In this document: one piece after another, positions 10,820 to 19,265 of the stretch | Position numbering within the stretch: the first letter of the stretch is position 1 | Layout: each line of letters begins with the position of its first letter | Assembly: GCF_029624655.1 (NCBI RefSeq) | Contig: NZ_JARRSA010000013.1 | Span: 1-64,000, forward strand | Direction of reading: 5' to 3' | Source: Roseicyclus salinarum | Lineage (GTDB): Bacteria; Pseudomonadota; Alphaproteobacteria; Rhodobacterales; Rhodobacteraceae | DNA: 64,000 bases | Notes under the pieces: generated by a model | The model's input: the letters and a program-made list of their open reading frames with translations, nothing else | Database searches by the model: none | Told to the model about the DNA's origin: nothing | Position numbers and translations under genes: made by a program

Positions 10820-11260
10820 CTAGAGGCGCCGGAGTGCGGTCTCGATCGCGCCGGCGAAGGCGCTTCGGTCGGCCTTCGAGAAGGCGCGCGGCCCGCCGAG
10901 GGCCTGGCCGTCCAACCCGCCGCGCAGGTCCGCCATCAGGTCGCGCGTCGCGAGCTTGGCGCCGATGTTCGTGGCGTCGAGGGTCTCGCCGCGCGGCGTC
11001 AGGACGGCGGCGCCCGCCTCCACGGCGCGGGCGGCCAGCGGGATGTCGGCCGTGATCACGAGTGTGCCGGGGGCCGCGGCCTCGGCGATGAGGTCGTCGG
11101 CGGCGTCGAAGGCGTCGCCCGCGACGGTCATCGAGATCAGGGGGTGGTCGGGATGGCGCAGGTAGCTTCCGGCGAACAGCCTGACCGGCATCTTGTGGCG
11201 ATAGGCGGCGGCGTAGACCTGGTCCTTGACCGGGCAGGCGTCGGCATCGACGAGGATCAC
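10820..11260 (-). CDS. YaiI/YqxD family protein (DUF188, UPF0178)
   Basis: A 146-residue member of the DUF188/UPF0178 family, a PIN-like domain group of unproven function. The N-terminus VDADACPVKDQVY carries the conserved acidic and cysteine residues, and the middle LVITADIPLAARAVEAGA and C-terminal GPRAFSKADRSAF segments are typical. The start is the GTG at 11260, which overlaps the stop of the upstream mutarotase-like gene by four bases (GTGA), so they are translationally coupled. Nuclease activity is suggested only by fold. Confidence 0.88.
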   Translation of the reverse strand: MILVDADACPVKDQVYAAAYRHKMPVRLFAGSYLRHPDHPLISMTVAGDAFDAADDLIAEAAAPGTLVITADIPLAARAVEAGAAVLTPRGETLDATNIGAKLATRDLMADLRGGLDGQALGGPRAFSKADRSAFAGAIETALRRL

Positions 11261-12294
11261 TGGAAATGGCCCTCGGGAAAGGGCACCGAGACCTGCGCGC
11301 CGCCGCGTTCGGTCAGCGTCAGGACGCCATCGGCGAGCGTGATCGCGGACACCTCGGACCATCCGGGGGGGCGCGGCAGGCTGACCAGCGCATGGGCGAT
11401 GACGTGGCGCCGCCCGAGACCGAGCGTCGTGGGCAGCCCCAGCGCCTTGATCCGGTTGTCCCCGATCGCGCCGCGCAGGCCGATCCCGCCCGCCGCGCAG
11501 CCGTCCTCGATGCCGAGCACACCCGTGTGGCGGGCGTTCCACGGGCTGAAGTCGCGGCCGCCGTTCGAGATCCACAGCATCGTCACCGGCATCACGCGCG
11601 CATCCTTCAGGACGACCAGCATGTCGTCCTCGGCATTGCGCATCAGGACCGTCCAGCCAAGGCGCGCGCCGCGGGCCTCGGCGAGGATCGCGAAATCCTC
11701 GACGGCATGTCCGGCGGGATAATCATGAAGGTCCCACTGGCCGCCATCCTCGCGGTCGAGATGAAGATCGCCGCGCAACTGATTGACAGACCAAAGGTTA
11801 TGGCCCGCGTATTGCGGTTCGGGATCGGTGAGGACCGCGCGCTTTGGCGAGAAGGACAGACGCCCGCCCTCGGTCATCCGGGCCATAGGATGATGGGCGA
11901 AGGTCACCTCGCCTGCGCCGCCCTCGATCACGTGGGATTGCAGCAGAACCGGCCCGACGAGCTGCACGCGCTTCGTCACGGTCGCGCCACGCGGATGCGC
12001 AAGAAGGCGGAAGCCGGCATGGGACACGTCTTCCTCGACCACCTCCCAGCGCGAGTTGGCGGGAAGTCCGTGGATCGGACCGCCCTCCACATCGTCGCGG
12101 CCGAAGGGCATGCAGAAGAAGTCGCCTGCGAGCCGCCTGTTGACGAGGGGAAGGTCCTCGTCCTGCTGCACCTCGGGCTCGTCACGCCAGGGCGCGGCAT
12201 GGAGGGGCACGCGCCCGCCGACGCGCCACGAGGGAATGTTGCCGACCTCGGGATCGATCTCGGCAACCGCGTCACCGTGCATCAGCCGGATCAT
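11257..12294 (-). CDS. Aldose-epimerase (galactose-mutarotase-like) superfamily protein, probable
   Basis: A 345-residue protein rich in beta-strand patterns without signal peptide or membrane segments. The regions CMPFGRDD, GPIHGLPANSRW and VLGIEDGCAAGG recall carbohydrate-binding mutarotase-like folds, so it may act on a sugar or sugar acid, but I do not recognise the exact family. The ATG at 12294 overlaps the stop of the upstream aldolase gene (ATGA), and its own stop overlaps the YaiI start. This three-gene chain suggests a shared transcript and perhaps a shared carbon-compound pathway with the aldolase. The assignment rests on sequence impression and context. Confidence 0.6.
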   Translation of the reverse strand: MIRLMHGDAVAEIDPEVGNIPSWRVGGRVPLHAAPWRDEPEVQQDEDLPLVNRRLAGDFFCMPFGRDDVEGGPIHGLPANSRWEVVEEDVSHAGFRLLAHPRGATVTKRVQLVGPVLLQSHVIEGGAGEVTFAHHPMARMTEGGRLSFSPKRAVLTDPEPQYAGHNLWSVNQLRGDLHLDREDGGQWDLHDYPAGHAVEDFAILAEARGARLGWTVLMRNAEDDMLVVLKDARVMPVTMLWISNGGRDFSPWNARHTGVLGIEDGCAAGGIGLRGAIGDNRIKALGLPTTLGLGRRHVIAHALVSLPRPPGWSEVSAITLADGVLTLTERGGAQVSVPFPEGHFQ

Positions 12295-13049
12295 GGCTGC
12301 GCCGCCCGCGCAAGTGCGCCCTGGAGAAGGACCGCGTCGGAGGCCACGCCGAGGAAGGTCGCGCCGGCCTCGACCGACTGCGCCTGCCGGTCGGGGGACA
12401 ACGCGAGGACGCCGGCCGCCCTGCCCGCGGCCCGGATCCGCGCGAGGCCCGAGGCGACCTCGGCCCAGAGCGCGTCGGCATCCGCTTCGGTTCCGAGGCC
12501 CATGTCCGCACCGAGATCGGCCGGACCGATGAAGACGCCATCGACGCCGTCGACGGCGCAGATCGCCTCGAGGTCGGCCATCGCGGCGCGGCTTTCCGCC
12601 TGCACGATGATGCAGAGCTCGTCCGAGGCGGTGGCCGCGTAGTCCGCGAAGGCGCCATAGCCGCCCGAGCGCGCCACGGCGGGTCCCATGCCGCGCAGGC
12701 CGTGGGGCGGATAGCGGCAGGCGCGCACGACCGCCGCGGCCTCCTCGGCGCTGTCGATCATCGGCACAAGGAGCGTCTGCGCCCCCAGATCGAGCGCCTG
12801 CTTGATGATCCAGTCTTCGGCCACAGGCACCCGCAGGACGCCGGCCGCGCCCGTGCCCTCGAGCGCGATGAGCTGGCGGCGAAGCGCGGTCGGGTCCCAT
12901 GGCCCGTGCTCGCCGTCGACGACGCACCAGTCGAACCCCGCGCGCCCGGCGATCTCGGCGGTGATCTCGGAGCCGAGGTTGAGCCATGTCCCGCGCGTGA
13001 GGCGGCCGGCGGCAAGCGCGGCTTTCAGAGCGTTCGCGGGTGCAGGCAT
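12291..13049 (-). CDS. HpcH/HpaI-family class II aldolase
   Basis: A 252-residue HpcH/HpaI aldolase/citrate lyase family protein. These metal-dependent TIM-barrel enzymes cleave 2-keto-3-deoxy or 4-hydroxy-2-oxo acids to pyruvate plus an aldehyde. Visible family segments are FDWCVVDGEHGPW, the active-site RGMGPAVARSGGYG, the metal-ligand region IVQAESRAAM and GVFIGPADLGADMG. The ATG at 13049 is preceded by GGGAGGAC. It lies 17 bases after puuD on the same strand and overlaps the mutarotase-like gene, so the group probably forms one operon. The natural substrate is not determined by sequence. Confidence 0.88.
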   Translation of the reverse strand: MPAPANALKAALAAGRLTRGTWLNLGSEITAEIAGRAGFDWCVVDGEHGPWDPTALRRQLIALEGTGAAGVLRVPVAEDWIIKQALDLGAQTLLVPMIDSAEEAAAVVRACRYPPHGLRGMGPAVARSGGYGAFADYAATASDELCIIVQAESRAAMADLEAICAVDGVDGVFIGPADLGADMGLGTEADADALWAEVASGLARIRAAGRAAGVLALSPDRQAQSVEAGATFLGVASDAVLLQGALARAAQP

Positions 13050-13066
13050 GTGTCCTCCCAGACGTG

Positions 13067-14293
13067 TCAGAGCGCGCCGCCCGTCACCGCGCGATACCAG
13101 TCGCGGATCGCCGCGCGCTCTGCATCGTCGATGTAGGACAGGTTGTTCGGCGGCATGGCGTGGCTGACGCCCGCCTGAAGGTAGATCTCCCGGGCGTGGA
13201 TCGCAATGCGGGAGTCGGTGTCGAGCTTCACGCCGCCGGGCGCGACGGCGAGGCCCGGCCAGTAGACCTCGTCGGCGTGGCACATGGAGCAGCGTGCCGT
13301 CACGATGTCGGCGACCTCGGTGAAGCCGGAATGCGCGGCGAAGGCGGCCTGCCGCGGCGAAAGCGCGGCCTCCTCGACGGGTGCGTCGCGCATCAGCGGA
13401 AGGACGGACAGCCCGACGATCGCCGCGAAGATCGCCGCCGTCGCCCCCCAGGTCCACCAGCGGTACCCGCCGCGTGCGTGCATCGTGTTGAAGAAGTGCC
13501 GGATCGTGACCCCCATCAGGAACACGAGCGAAGCGATCAGCCAGTTCCGGTCCGAAGCGAAGGCCAGCGGGTAGTGGTTCGACAGCATGAGGAAAATCAC
13601 CGGCAGCGTCAGGTAATTGTTATGCGTCGACCTCAGTTTTGCGATCTTTCCGTATTTCGGGTCCGGCGTCCGCCCGGCCTTGAGGTCGGCGACGACCACC
13701 TTCTGGTTGGGGATGATGATCATCGCGACGTTCGCCGTCATGATCGTGGCGGTCAGCGCGCCGACGTGCAAAAGCGCCGCGCGCCCCGAGAAGACCTGGC
13801 TGTAACCCCACGAAATCAGGACGATGATCGCGAACAGGATCAGCATCAGAAGCGTCGGGTTCTCGCCCAGCCTCGACTTGCAGAGGAGGTCGTAGGCGAT
13901 CCATCCCAGCGTCAGGGACGCCCCCGAGATCACGATCGCCTGCCACGGGGCCAGCTCCATCACGGTCCAGTCCACGAGGTAGAGCTCGGCCCCCACCCAG
14001 TAGAGCACGATCAGGAGCGCGGCGCCCGAGAGCCACGTCCAGTAGCTCTCCCATTTGAACCAGGTCAGGTGCTCGGGCATCTGCGAGGGGGCGACCATGT
14101 ATTTCTGGATATGGTAAAAGCCGCCGCCGTGGACCTGCCATTCCTCGCCGTCGGCGGGTCCGGGGATGTTGCGGTTCAGCCCGAGGTCGAGCGCGATGAA
14201 ATAAAAGCTCGATCCGATCCAGGCGATGGCGGTGACCACATGCAGCCAGCGCACGCCGAACTCGGCCCAGTGCAGAAGAATGGTCGTGTCCAT
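13067..14293 (-). CDS. puuD: Membrane urate hydroxylase PuuD with cytochrome c domain
   Basis: A 408-residue integral membrane protein of the PuuD (urate oxidase, cytochrome type) family, which converts urate to 5-hydroxyisourate using the respiratory chain. The N-terminal 290 residues hold about eight hydrophobic helices, starting WAEFGVRWLHVVTAIAWIG. The C-terminal domain is cytochrome c-like, with the heme-binding CSMCH at residues 335-339 and a distal methionine candidate in HAMPPNN. GGGGAG precedes the ATG at 14293. It is divergent from allantoicase, another enzyme of urate breakdown, which supports the assignment. Confidence 0.92.
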   Translation of the reverse strand: MDTTILLHWAEFGVRWLHVVTAIAWIGSSFYFIALDLGLNRNIPGPADGEEWQVHGGGFYHIQKYMVAPSQMPEHLTWFKWESYWTWLSGAALLIVLYWVGAELYLVDWTVMELAPWQAIVISGASLTLGWIAYDLLCKSRLGENPTLLMLILFAIIVLISWGYSQVFSGRAALLHVGALTATIMTANVAMIIIPNQKVVVADLKAGRTPDPKYGKIAKLRSTHNNYLTLPVIFLMLSNHYPLAFASDRNWLIASLVFLMGVTIRHFFNTMHARGGYRWWTWGATAAIFAAIVGLSVLPLMRDAPVEEAALSPRQAAFAAHSGFTEVADIVTARCSMCHADEVYWPGLAVAPGGVKLDTDSRIAIHAREIYLQAGVSHAMPPNNLSYIDDAERAAIRDWYRAVTGGAL

Positions 14294-14337
14294 GAAAGCT
14301 CCCCGGCGGGACGCGGCCCGCCCGTTTTCCGGTCGTC

Positions 14338-14366
14338 TGGCGCCATTTCCGACAAATCCGGCGCCA
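14338..14366. promoter_or_regulatory. Long dyad in the puuD-allantoicase divergent region
   Basis: TGGCGCC (14338-14344) is the inverted partner of GGCGCCA (14360-14366). Inside, ATTT-N5-AAAT forms a second nested inverted repeat, with a 2-base offset on one side. It lies 45 bases before the puuD ATG and about 150 before allantoicase. The size and symmetry suit a dimeric regulator of purine catabolism; this function is inferred. Confidence 0.45.
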
Positions 14367-14516
14367 TGCGCAAGGCGCGAGCGCCCCCGCCCTTGCCCTC
14401 GGGACACAAAGCCGCGTATTCCGCTTGCCATTGCTTCATTTCAGGGCATCGCGCGCGACGTCCCCGGCACAGGCCGGGCCGGCGCGTCCTGCGGCGCCCC
14501 TCACCCGGATACGCAG

Positions 14517-15536
14517 ATGACGAGCATCGAGAGCCTTAATCCCGACATTCCGCTGTTCGCCCGCACGGGCATCAACCTTGCGTCCGCGGGCCTGGGCGCG
14601 CGCGCGATCAGCGCCACGAACGAGTTCTTCGCGCCGCTCGAGCGGATGCTGCAGGACCAGCCGGCCGTCTTCATCGAGGGAAAGTTCGACGATCACGGCA
14701 AGTGGATGGACGGCTGGGAGACGCAGCGCCGCCGCGACGGAGGGCACGACAGCGCGATCTTCCGGCTTGCTGGTGCGGGCCGCATCATCGGCTTCGACGT
14801 CGACACCTCGCATTTCACGGGAAACTACGCCCCCGCCGTGCGGATCGAGGCGTGCTCGTTCCGGGGCGAGGCGCCGCCCGAGGACCAACGTTGGGTCCAG
14901 ATCCTGCCGCACAAGCCCCTCGGGCCCTCGGCGCACCACTACTTCGCCTGCGACAACTTCGAAAGCTGGACGCACCTGCGGGTGCACATCTACCCGGACG
15001 GCGGTATCGCGCGGCTGCGGGTCTTCGGCGTGCCGGAACTGGACGAGGCGAATTCCAAGGGCGAGATCGACCTCGCCGCCGCGCTCAACGGCGGCCGGAT
15101 CCTCGCGTTCTCGGATGCGCATTACGGCGACTACAACAGGCTGCTCGCGCCGGGTCGCGGCATCAACATGGGCGACGGCTGGGAGACGCGGCGCAGGCGC
15201 GAGCCCGGCTACGACTGGATGATCATCGCGCTCGGCGCGCGCGGCGAGATCGAGAAGGCCGTGATCGACACCGCGCATTTCAAGGGCAATTATCCCGACC
15301 GCGCCTCGATCCAGGCCGCCGACATGCGCAGCTTCGGCGACGGGCTGACGGACGCGCTGATCACCGACTCGATGTTCTGGAAGGAGCTTCTGCCCGAACG
15401 GAAGCTTGGCCCCGACGCCGAGCACGCCTTCCGCGACGAACTGGCGAAGATGGGGCCGGTCACGCATGTGCGCTTCAACATCTTCCCCGACGGCGGCGTC
15501 TCACGCCTGCGCCTGTTCGGCACCACGGCGCCGTGA
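14517..15536 (+). CDS. alc: Allantoicase
   Basis: A 339-residue allantoicase, which hydrolyses allantoate to ureidoglycolate and urea in purine breakdown. The protein shows the family's two homologous jelly-roll repeats: about residues 20-175 and 185-335. Each has a GKWMDGWETQRRR / MGDGWETRRRR block, a DTSHFTGNYAP / DTAHFKGNYPD block and a final R-x-FPDGG-x-(S/A)RLR strand. The ATG at 14517 gives the expected length; no strong RBS precedes it. It is divergent from puuD. Earlier pathway steps (hydroxyisourate hydrolase, OHCU decarboxylase, allantoinase) are not in this window. Confidence 0.95.
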   Translation: MTSIESLNPDIPLFARTGINLASAGLGARAISATNEFFAPLERMLQDQPAVFIEGKFDDHGKWMDGWETQRRRDGGHDSAIFRLAGAGRIIGFDVDTSHFTGNYAPAVRIEACSFRGEAPPEDQRWVQILPHKPLGPSAHHYFACDNFESWTHLRVHIYPDGGIARLRVFGVPELDEANSKGEIDLAAALNGGRILAFSDAHYGDYNRLLAPGRGINMGDGWETRRRREPGYDWMIIALGARGEIEKAVIDTAHFKGNYPDRASIQAADMRSFGDGLTDALITDSMFWKELLPERKLGPDAEHAFRDELAKMGPVTHVRFNIFPDGGVSRLRLFGTTAP

Positions 15537-15665
15537 CGGAGGGGCGCATCGGGGCGCGCGGGGGCTCTGCCGGTCACGATGACGGAGCCTCTTTTCAGCG
15601 CGTGACGGCGCAGATAGTCTCCGGCGATACGAACGGGCTGCAAGGCCCAAACAGGGAGTGAAAAC

Positions 15666-16850
15666 ATGAAGAAGATCCTCATGGCATCGGCGGCCGGCAT
15701 CGCGCTCACCGGCGCGGCCACGGCGCAGGAAGTGACGCTGGGCGTCCTTCTGGGCTTCACCGGCCCCGCGGAATCGCTTGCGCCCGGCATGGCCGACGGC
15801 GCCGAGCTGGCGATGTCGGAAGTGAGCGCGTCGGGCAACCTGCTCGGTGGCATGACCGTGAATTCGGTCCGCGCGGATTCGACCTGCATCGACGCGGCCT
15901 CGGCCACGGCATCGGCCGAGCGCCTGATCACGGCCGAGGGCGTGAACGGCATCGTCGGCGCATTGTGCTCGGGCGCGACCATCGCCGCCCTCACGAACGT
16001 CGCCGTTCCGAACGGCATGGTCATGATCTCGCCCTCCGCGACGAGTCCCGCGCTTTCCACCCTCGAGGATAACGGCCTGTTCTTCCGGACCGCCCCCTCC
16101 GACGCGCGCCAGGGCGTCGTGATGTCCGAGATCCTGATGGACCGCGGCTTCGACACGGTGGCCGTGACCTACACCAACAACGACTACGGCCTGGGCCTTG
16201 CCGACAGCTTCGCGGCGGCCTTCGAGGAGATGGGCGGCACCGTGACGCTCGTGGCGGCGCATGAAGACGGCCGTGCCGACTACTCGGCCGAGGTCGGCGC
16301 GCTGTCGTCGGCAGGCGGCGACGCCCTCGTGGTGGCGGGCTACATCGACCAGGGCGGGCCCGGCATCATCCGCGCCGCGCTCGACACCGGCGCCTTCGAC
16401 ACCTTCGTGCTGCCCGACGGCATGGTCGGCACCTCGATCACCGACGCGTTCGGCACCGAGATCGAAGGCTCCTTCGGCCAGTATCCCGGCACCGACAGCG
16501 AAGGCGCCGAGATTTATTTCGGCCTCGCCGAGCAGGCGGGCTTCGACGGCACCGCGGCATTCTCGGCCGAAGCCTACGACGCCGCCGCGCTGATCCTGAT
16601 GGCGATGCAGGCCGCGGGTTCGACCGCGCCGGGCGACTATGCCGCGCATGTCATGGACGTGGCGAACGCGCCGGGCGAGCCGATCCTCCCGGGCGAGCTG
16701 GGCCGCGCGCTGGAACTGATCGCCGCGGGCGAGGATGTCGACTATATCGGCGCCACGGCCGTGGAACTGATCGGTGGCGGCGAATCCGCGGGCGCCTACC
16801 GCGAGATCGAAGTGATCGACGGCGCGATCGAAACGGTCAACTTCCGCTGA
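15666..16850 (+). CDS. ABC transporter substrate-binding protein, Liv (HAAT) type
   Basis: A 394-residue periplasmic binding protein of the branched-chain-amino-acid/amide (Peripla_BP_6) group. A signal peptide is clear (MKKILMASAAGIALTGAATA, cleaved before QEVTLG), then two Rossmann-like lobes. GGGAG precedes the ATG. It starts a seven-gene transporter operon and follows allantoicase by 129 bases on the same strand. Family ligands include leucine-type amino acids, amides and urea; the ureide genes next door make a nitrogen-rich ligand plausible, but the sequence alone does not decide it. Confidence 0.9.
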   Translation: MKKILMASAAGIALTGAATAQEVTLGVLLGFTGPAESLAPGMADGAELAMSEVSASGNLLGGMTVNSVRADSTCIDAASATASAERLITAEGVNGIVGALCSGATIAALTNVAVPNGMVMISPSATSPALSTLEDNGLFFRTAPSDARQGVVMSEILMDRGFDTVAVTYTNNDYGLGLADSFAAAFEEMGGTVTLVAAHEDGRADYSAEVGALSSAGGDALVVAGYIDQGGPGIIRAALDTGAFDTFVLPDGMVGTSITDAFGTEIEGSFGQYPGTDSEGAEIYFGLAEQAGFDGTAAFSAEAYDAAALILMAMQAAGSTAPGDYAAHVMDVANAPGEPILPGELGRALELIAAGEDVDYIGATAVELIGGGESAGAYREIEVIDGAIETVNFR

Positions 16851-16876
16851 TCGGCAGCACTTATCGAGCCACAGGG

Positions 16877-16902
16877 GCAGCCCGGCATCATGCCCGGGCT
16901 GC
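16877..16902 (+). terminator. Intercistronic hairpin after the binding-protein gene
   Basis: GCAGCCCGG (16877-16885) pairs with CCGGGCTGC (16894-16902) and is followed by a weak T-rich stretch (TTCGTTTA). Such a partial terminator would give more binding protein than membrane and ATPase components, a common arrangement in ABC operons. Confidence 0.6.
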
Positions 16903-16929
16903 TTCGTTTACGGGGGGACGCTGGCCGAG

Positions 16930-17721
16930 ATGATCGAGGTCCTGGACATCCACAAGCATTTCGGCGGCTTCCATGCCGTTGACGGCGCGAGCCTGAGGAT
17001 CGAGACCGGCTCGATCACCGGGCTGATCGGGCCGAACGGCGCCGGAAAGACGACGCTTTTCAATGTGATCGCGGGCGTGCTTCCGCCCACGAGCGGCCGT
17101 GTCGTGATGGACGGCGAGGACATTACCGGCCTCAGCCCGCACGAGCTGTTCGCCAAGGGCCTGCTTCGCACATTCCAGATCGCGCACGAGTTCTCGTCGA
17201 TGTCGTGCCGCGAGAACCTCATGATGGTGCCGCCAGGACAATCGGGCGAAAGCCTCTGGAACACATGGTTCGGCCGCAAGCGCATCGCCGACGAGGAACG
17301 CGCCCTGCGCGCGCGCGCCGACGAGGTGCTGGAGTTCCTGACGATCGAGCATCTGGCGGACCACCCCGCGGGCATGGTCTCGGGCGGGCAGAAGAAGCTT
17401 CTGGAGCTTGGGCGCACGATGATGGTGGACGCCAAGATCGTGTTCCTCGACGAGGTCGGCGCGGGCGTGAACCGCACGCTTCTGAACACGGTCGGCGACG
17501 CGATCCAGCGGCTTAACCGCGAGCGCGGCTACACCTTCTGCATGATCGAGCATGACATGGACTTCATAGGGCGGCTTTGCGACCCGGTCATCGTCATGGC
17601 CGAGGGCCGCGTGCTGGCCGAGGGCGGCATCGACGAGATCAAGGCCAACGAGCAGGTCATCGAGGCGTATCTGGGCACCGGGCTGAAGAACAAGGACAAG
17701 CTGGCGGAGACGGGCGCGTGA
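16930..17721 (+). CDS. ABC transporter ATP-binding protein, LivG type
   Basis: A 263-residue ATPase of the LivG subgroup. It has a Walker A GPNGAGKTT near residue 36, a Q-loop in LLRTFQIAHEF, the ABC signature VSGGQKK near residue 155, a Walker B IVFLDEV and the switch histidine in CMIEHDMDF. It would pair with the following LivF-type ATPase to power import. The start ATG at 16930 is preceded by purine-rich GGGGGACG. The last four bases overlap the next gene (GTGA), so the two ATPases are translationally coupled. Confidence 0.93.
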   Translation: MIEVLDIHKHFGGFHAVDGASLRIETGSITGLIGPNGAGKTTLFNVIAGVLPPTSGRVVMDGEDITGLSPHELFAKGLLRTFQIAHEFSSMSCRENLMMVPPGQSGESLWNTWFGRKRIADEERALRARADEVLEFLTIEHLADHPAGMVSGGQKKLLELGRTMMVDAKIVFLDEVGAGVNRTLLNTVGDAIQRLNRERGYTFCMIEHDMDFIGRLCDPVIVMAEGRVLAEGGIDEIKANEQVIEAYLGTGLKNKDKLAETGA

Positions 17722-18542
17722 CGAACGGCGATCCCTATCAGAACGACCGCGGCAACAAGGACCGCTCGATCACCAAGGCAGGCGGCGCGACGCTTTCGCC
17801 CCATCCGGGCACCGGCGAGACCGTCCATTCCTCGGACGCCTTCCTGATCGGCGACACGATGTCGGGCGGCTACGGCGCCGGGCCCGACATCCTCCACGAC
17901 TGTACCATCGCCGTGAACCCCGGCGAGATCGCGGTGATCGTGGGTCCGAACGGAGCGGGCAAATCGACCGCGATGAAGGCCGTCTTCGGTATGCTGAACG
18001 TCCGCCGCGGCTCGGTCAGGCTCGATGGCGAGGACATCACCGGCCTCACCCCGCAGGCGCGCGTCCTCAAGGGCATGGGCTTCGTGCCGCAGACGTCCAA
18101 CATCTTTCCCTCGCTCAGCGTCGAGGAGAACCTCGAGATGGGCGCCTACACCCGCGCGGACGATTTCCGCGACACGATGGAGCAGGTCTACACGCTGTTC
18201 CCGATCCTCAGGGACAAGCGACGGCAGGCCGCGGGCGAGCTTTCGGGCGGGCAGCGGCAGCAGGTGGCCGTGGGCCGCGCGCTGATGACGCGCCCCAAGG
18301 TCCTGATGCTGGACGAGCCGACCGCGGGCGTCAGCCCCATCGTCATGGACGAACTGTTCGACCGGATCATCGAAGTCAGCCGCACCGGAATCCCCATCCT
18401 CATGGTCGAGCAGAACGCGCGCCAGGCGCTGGAGATCGCGGACCGGGCCTATGTTCTCGTGCAGGGGCGCAACGCGCATACCGGCACGGGAAAGGAGCTT
18501 CTGGCCGACCCCGAGGTGCGGCGGAGCTTCCTCGGCGGATGA
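17718..18542 (+). CDS. ABC transporter ATP-binding protein, LivF type
   Basis: A 274-residue LivF-type ATPase, with Walker A GPNGAGKST near residue 77, signature LSGGQRQQVAVGRAL, Walker B VLMLDEPTAG and switch segment ILMVEQNARQALEIADRAYVL. It starts at a GTG overlapping the preceding stop, which leaves an N-terminal extension of roughly 40 polar residues before the normal LivF beginning; an internal start at an ATG near residue 49 would give a more usual length of about 225. It overlaps the start of the first small secreted-protein gene by four bases. Confidence 0.92.
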   Translation: MTNGDPYQNDRGNKDRSITKAGGATLSPHPGTGETVHSSDAFLIGDTMSGGYGAGPDILHDCTIAVNPGEIAVIVGPNGAGKSTAMKAVFGMLNVRRGSVRLDGEDITGLTPQARVLKGMGFVPQTSNIFPSLSVEENLEMGAYTRADDFRDTMEQVYTLFPILRDKRRQAAGELSGGQRQQVAVGRALMTRPKVLMLDEPTAGVSPIVMDELFDRIIEVSRTGIPILMVEQNARQALEIADRAYVLVQGRNAHTGTGKELLADPEVRRSFLGG

Positions 18543-18892
18543 TGCGCGCGGGCCTCATAGCTCTCGCGGCGCTGCCCGCACCTGCCTCGGCACAGGCCAT
18601 CGCCTGCGCCTTCACGCTGGTCTGCGCCCCCGAGATCGAGTGCGAGCGGCACGAGGGCATCCCCTTCGAGATCGCCCATGACGGCGGCTACGCCATCGAG
18701 CTCGAGGGCCGCCGCGTCGAGGCGACGGTCGTGGCCGAGGCGCCGGCGCTGACGCTGGTCTTCGCGCCGGGGGACGAAATGCTCCTGTTCTCGCTCGCGC
18801 CGAATGGCGAGGGCGCCCTGACGCGCCACGGGACGGGCCCGGGCGAGCGGCCGAGGGTTGCGACGTTCCTCGGCCCCTGCGTGAGGGCATGA
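18539..18892 (+). CDS. Small secreted cysteine-containing protein, unknown function (first paralog)
   Basis: A 117-residue protein with a short signal peptide (LIALAALPAPASAQA) and a mature part starting ACAFTLVCAPEIEC. I do not recognise a family. The spacing of the three cysteines and the FT pair is repeated in the next gene, so the two are paralogs. The start overlaps the ATPase stop (ATGA) and the stop overlaps the next start, so it is embedded in the transporter operon. A periplasmic accessory role for the transporter is inferred from position only. Confidence 0.7.
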   Translation: MMRAGLIALAALPAPASAQAIACAFTLVCAPEIECERHEGIPFEIAHDGGYAIELEGRRVEATVVAEAPALTLVFAPGDEMLLFSLAPNGEGALTRHGTGPGERPRVATFLGPCVRA

Positions 18893-19263
18893 GGACGATG
18901 CGCGCACAACTCGCCTTGGCCCTCCTTGCGGTCGCGGCCCCGGCCGCCGCCGAGCCGTGGCACTGCGTGTTCACGGTCGAATGCGTCGCCTCCGAAAGCT
19001 GCGGCGAAAGCGGCTTCGAGGCGCGCGTCATCGCCGCCGACCATGCGGGCGAGCTGTTCCTGTCGGCCGCCAGCGGCGACAGCAGGCTGACGCGCCTGAC
19101 CGAGGCGGACGCCCTGCCTGCGACCTACGCGAGCGCGGGCGCGGACGGTCTGGCCGAGCTTCTGACCGTCGAGGCAGACCTCACCGCCCTGATGAGCGTG
19201 CACATCTTCGACGGCGCGGCCGCCGCCGTCACCTATTTCGGAATCTGCGAGGAGCTGCGCTGA
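18889..19263 (+). CDS. Small secreted cysteine-containing protein, unknown function (second paralog)
   Basis: A 124-residue protein with a clear signal peptide (LALALLAVAAPAAA, cleaved near AEPW) and a mature N-terminus WHCVFTVECVASESC, matching the C-x-FT-x2-C pattern of the preceding gene. A fourth cysteine lies near the C-terminus (YFGICEEL). Paired cysteines suggest a disulfide-stabilised periplasmic domain. It overlaps the first paralog by four bases and precedes the permease gene by two bases, with the permease RBS inside its end. No family was recognised. Confidence 0.7.
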   Translation: MRTMRAQLALALLAVAAPAAAEPWHCVFTVECVASESCGESGFEARVIAADHAGELFLSAASGDSRLTRLTEADALPATYASAGADGLAELLTVEADLTALMSVHIFDGAAAAVTYFGICEELR

Positions 19264-19265
19264 GC

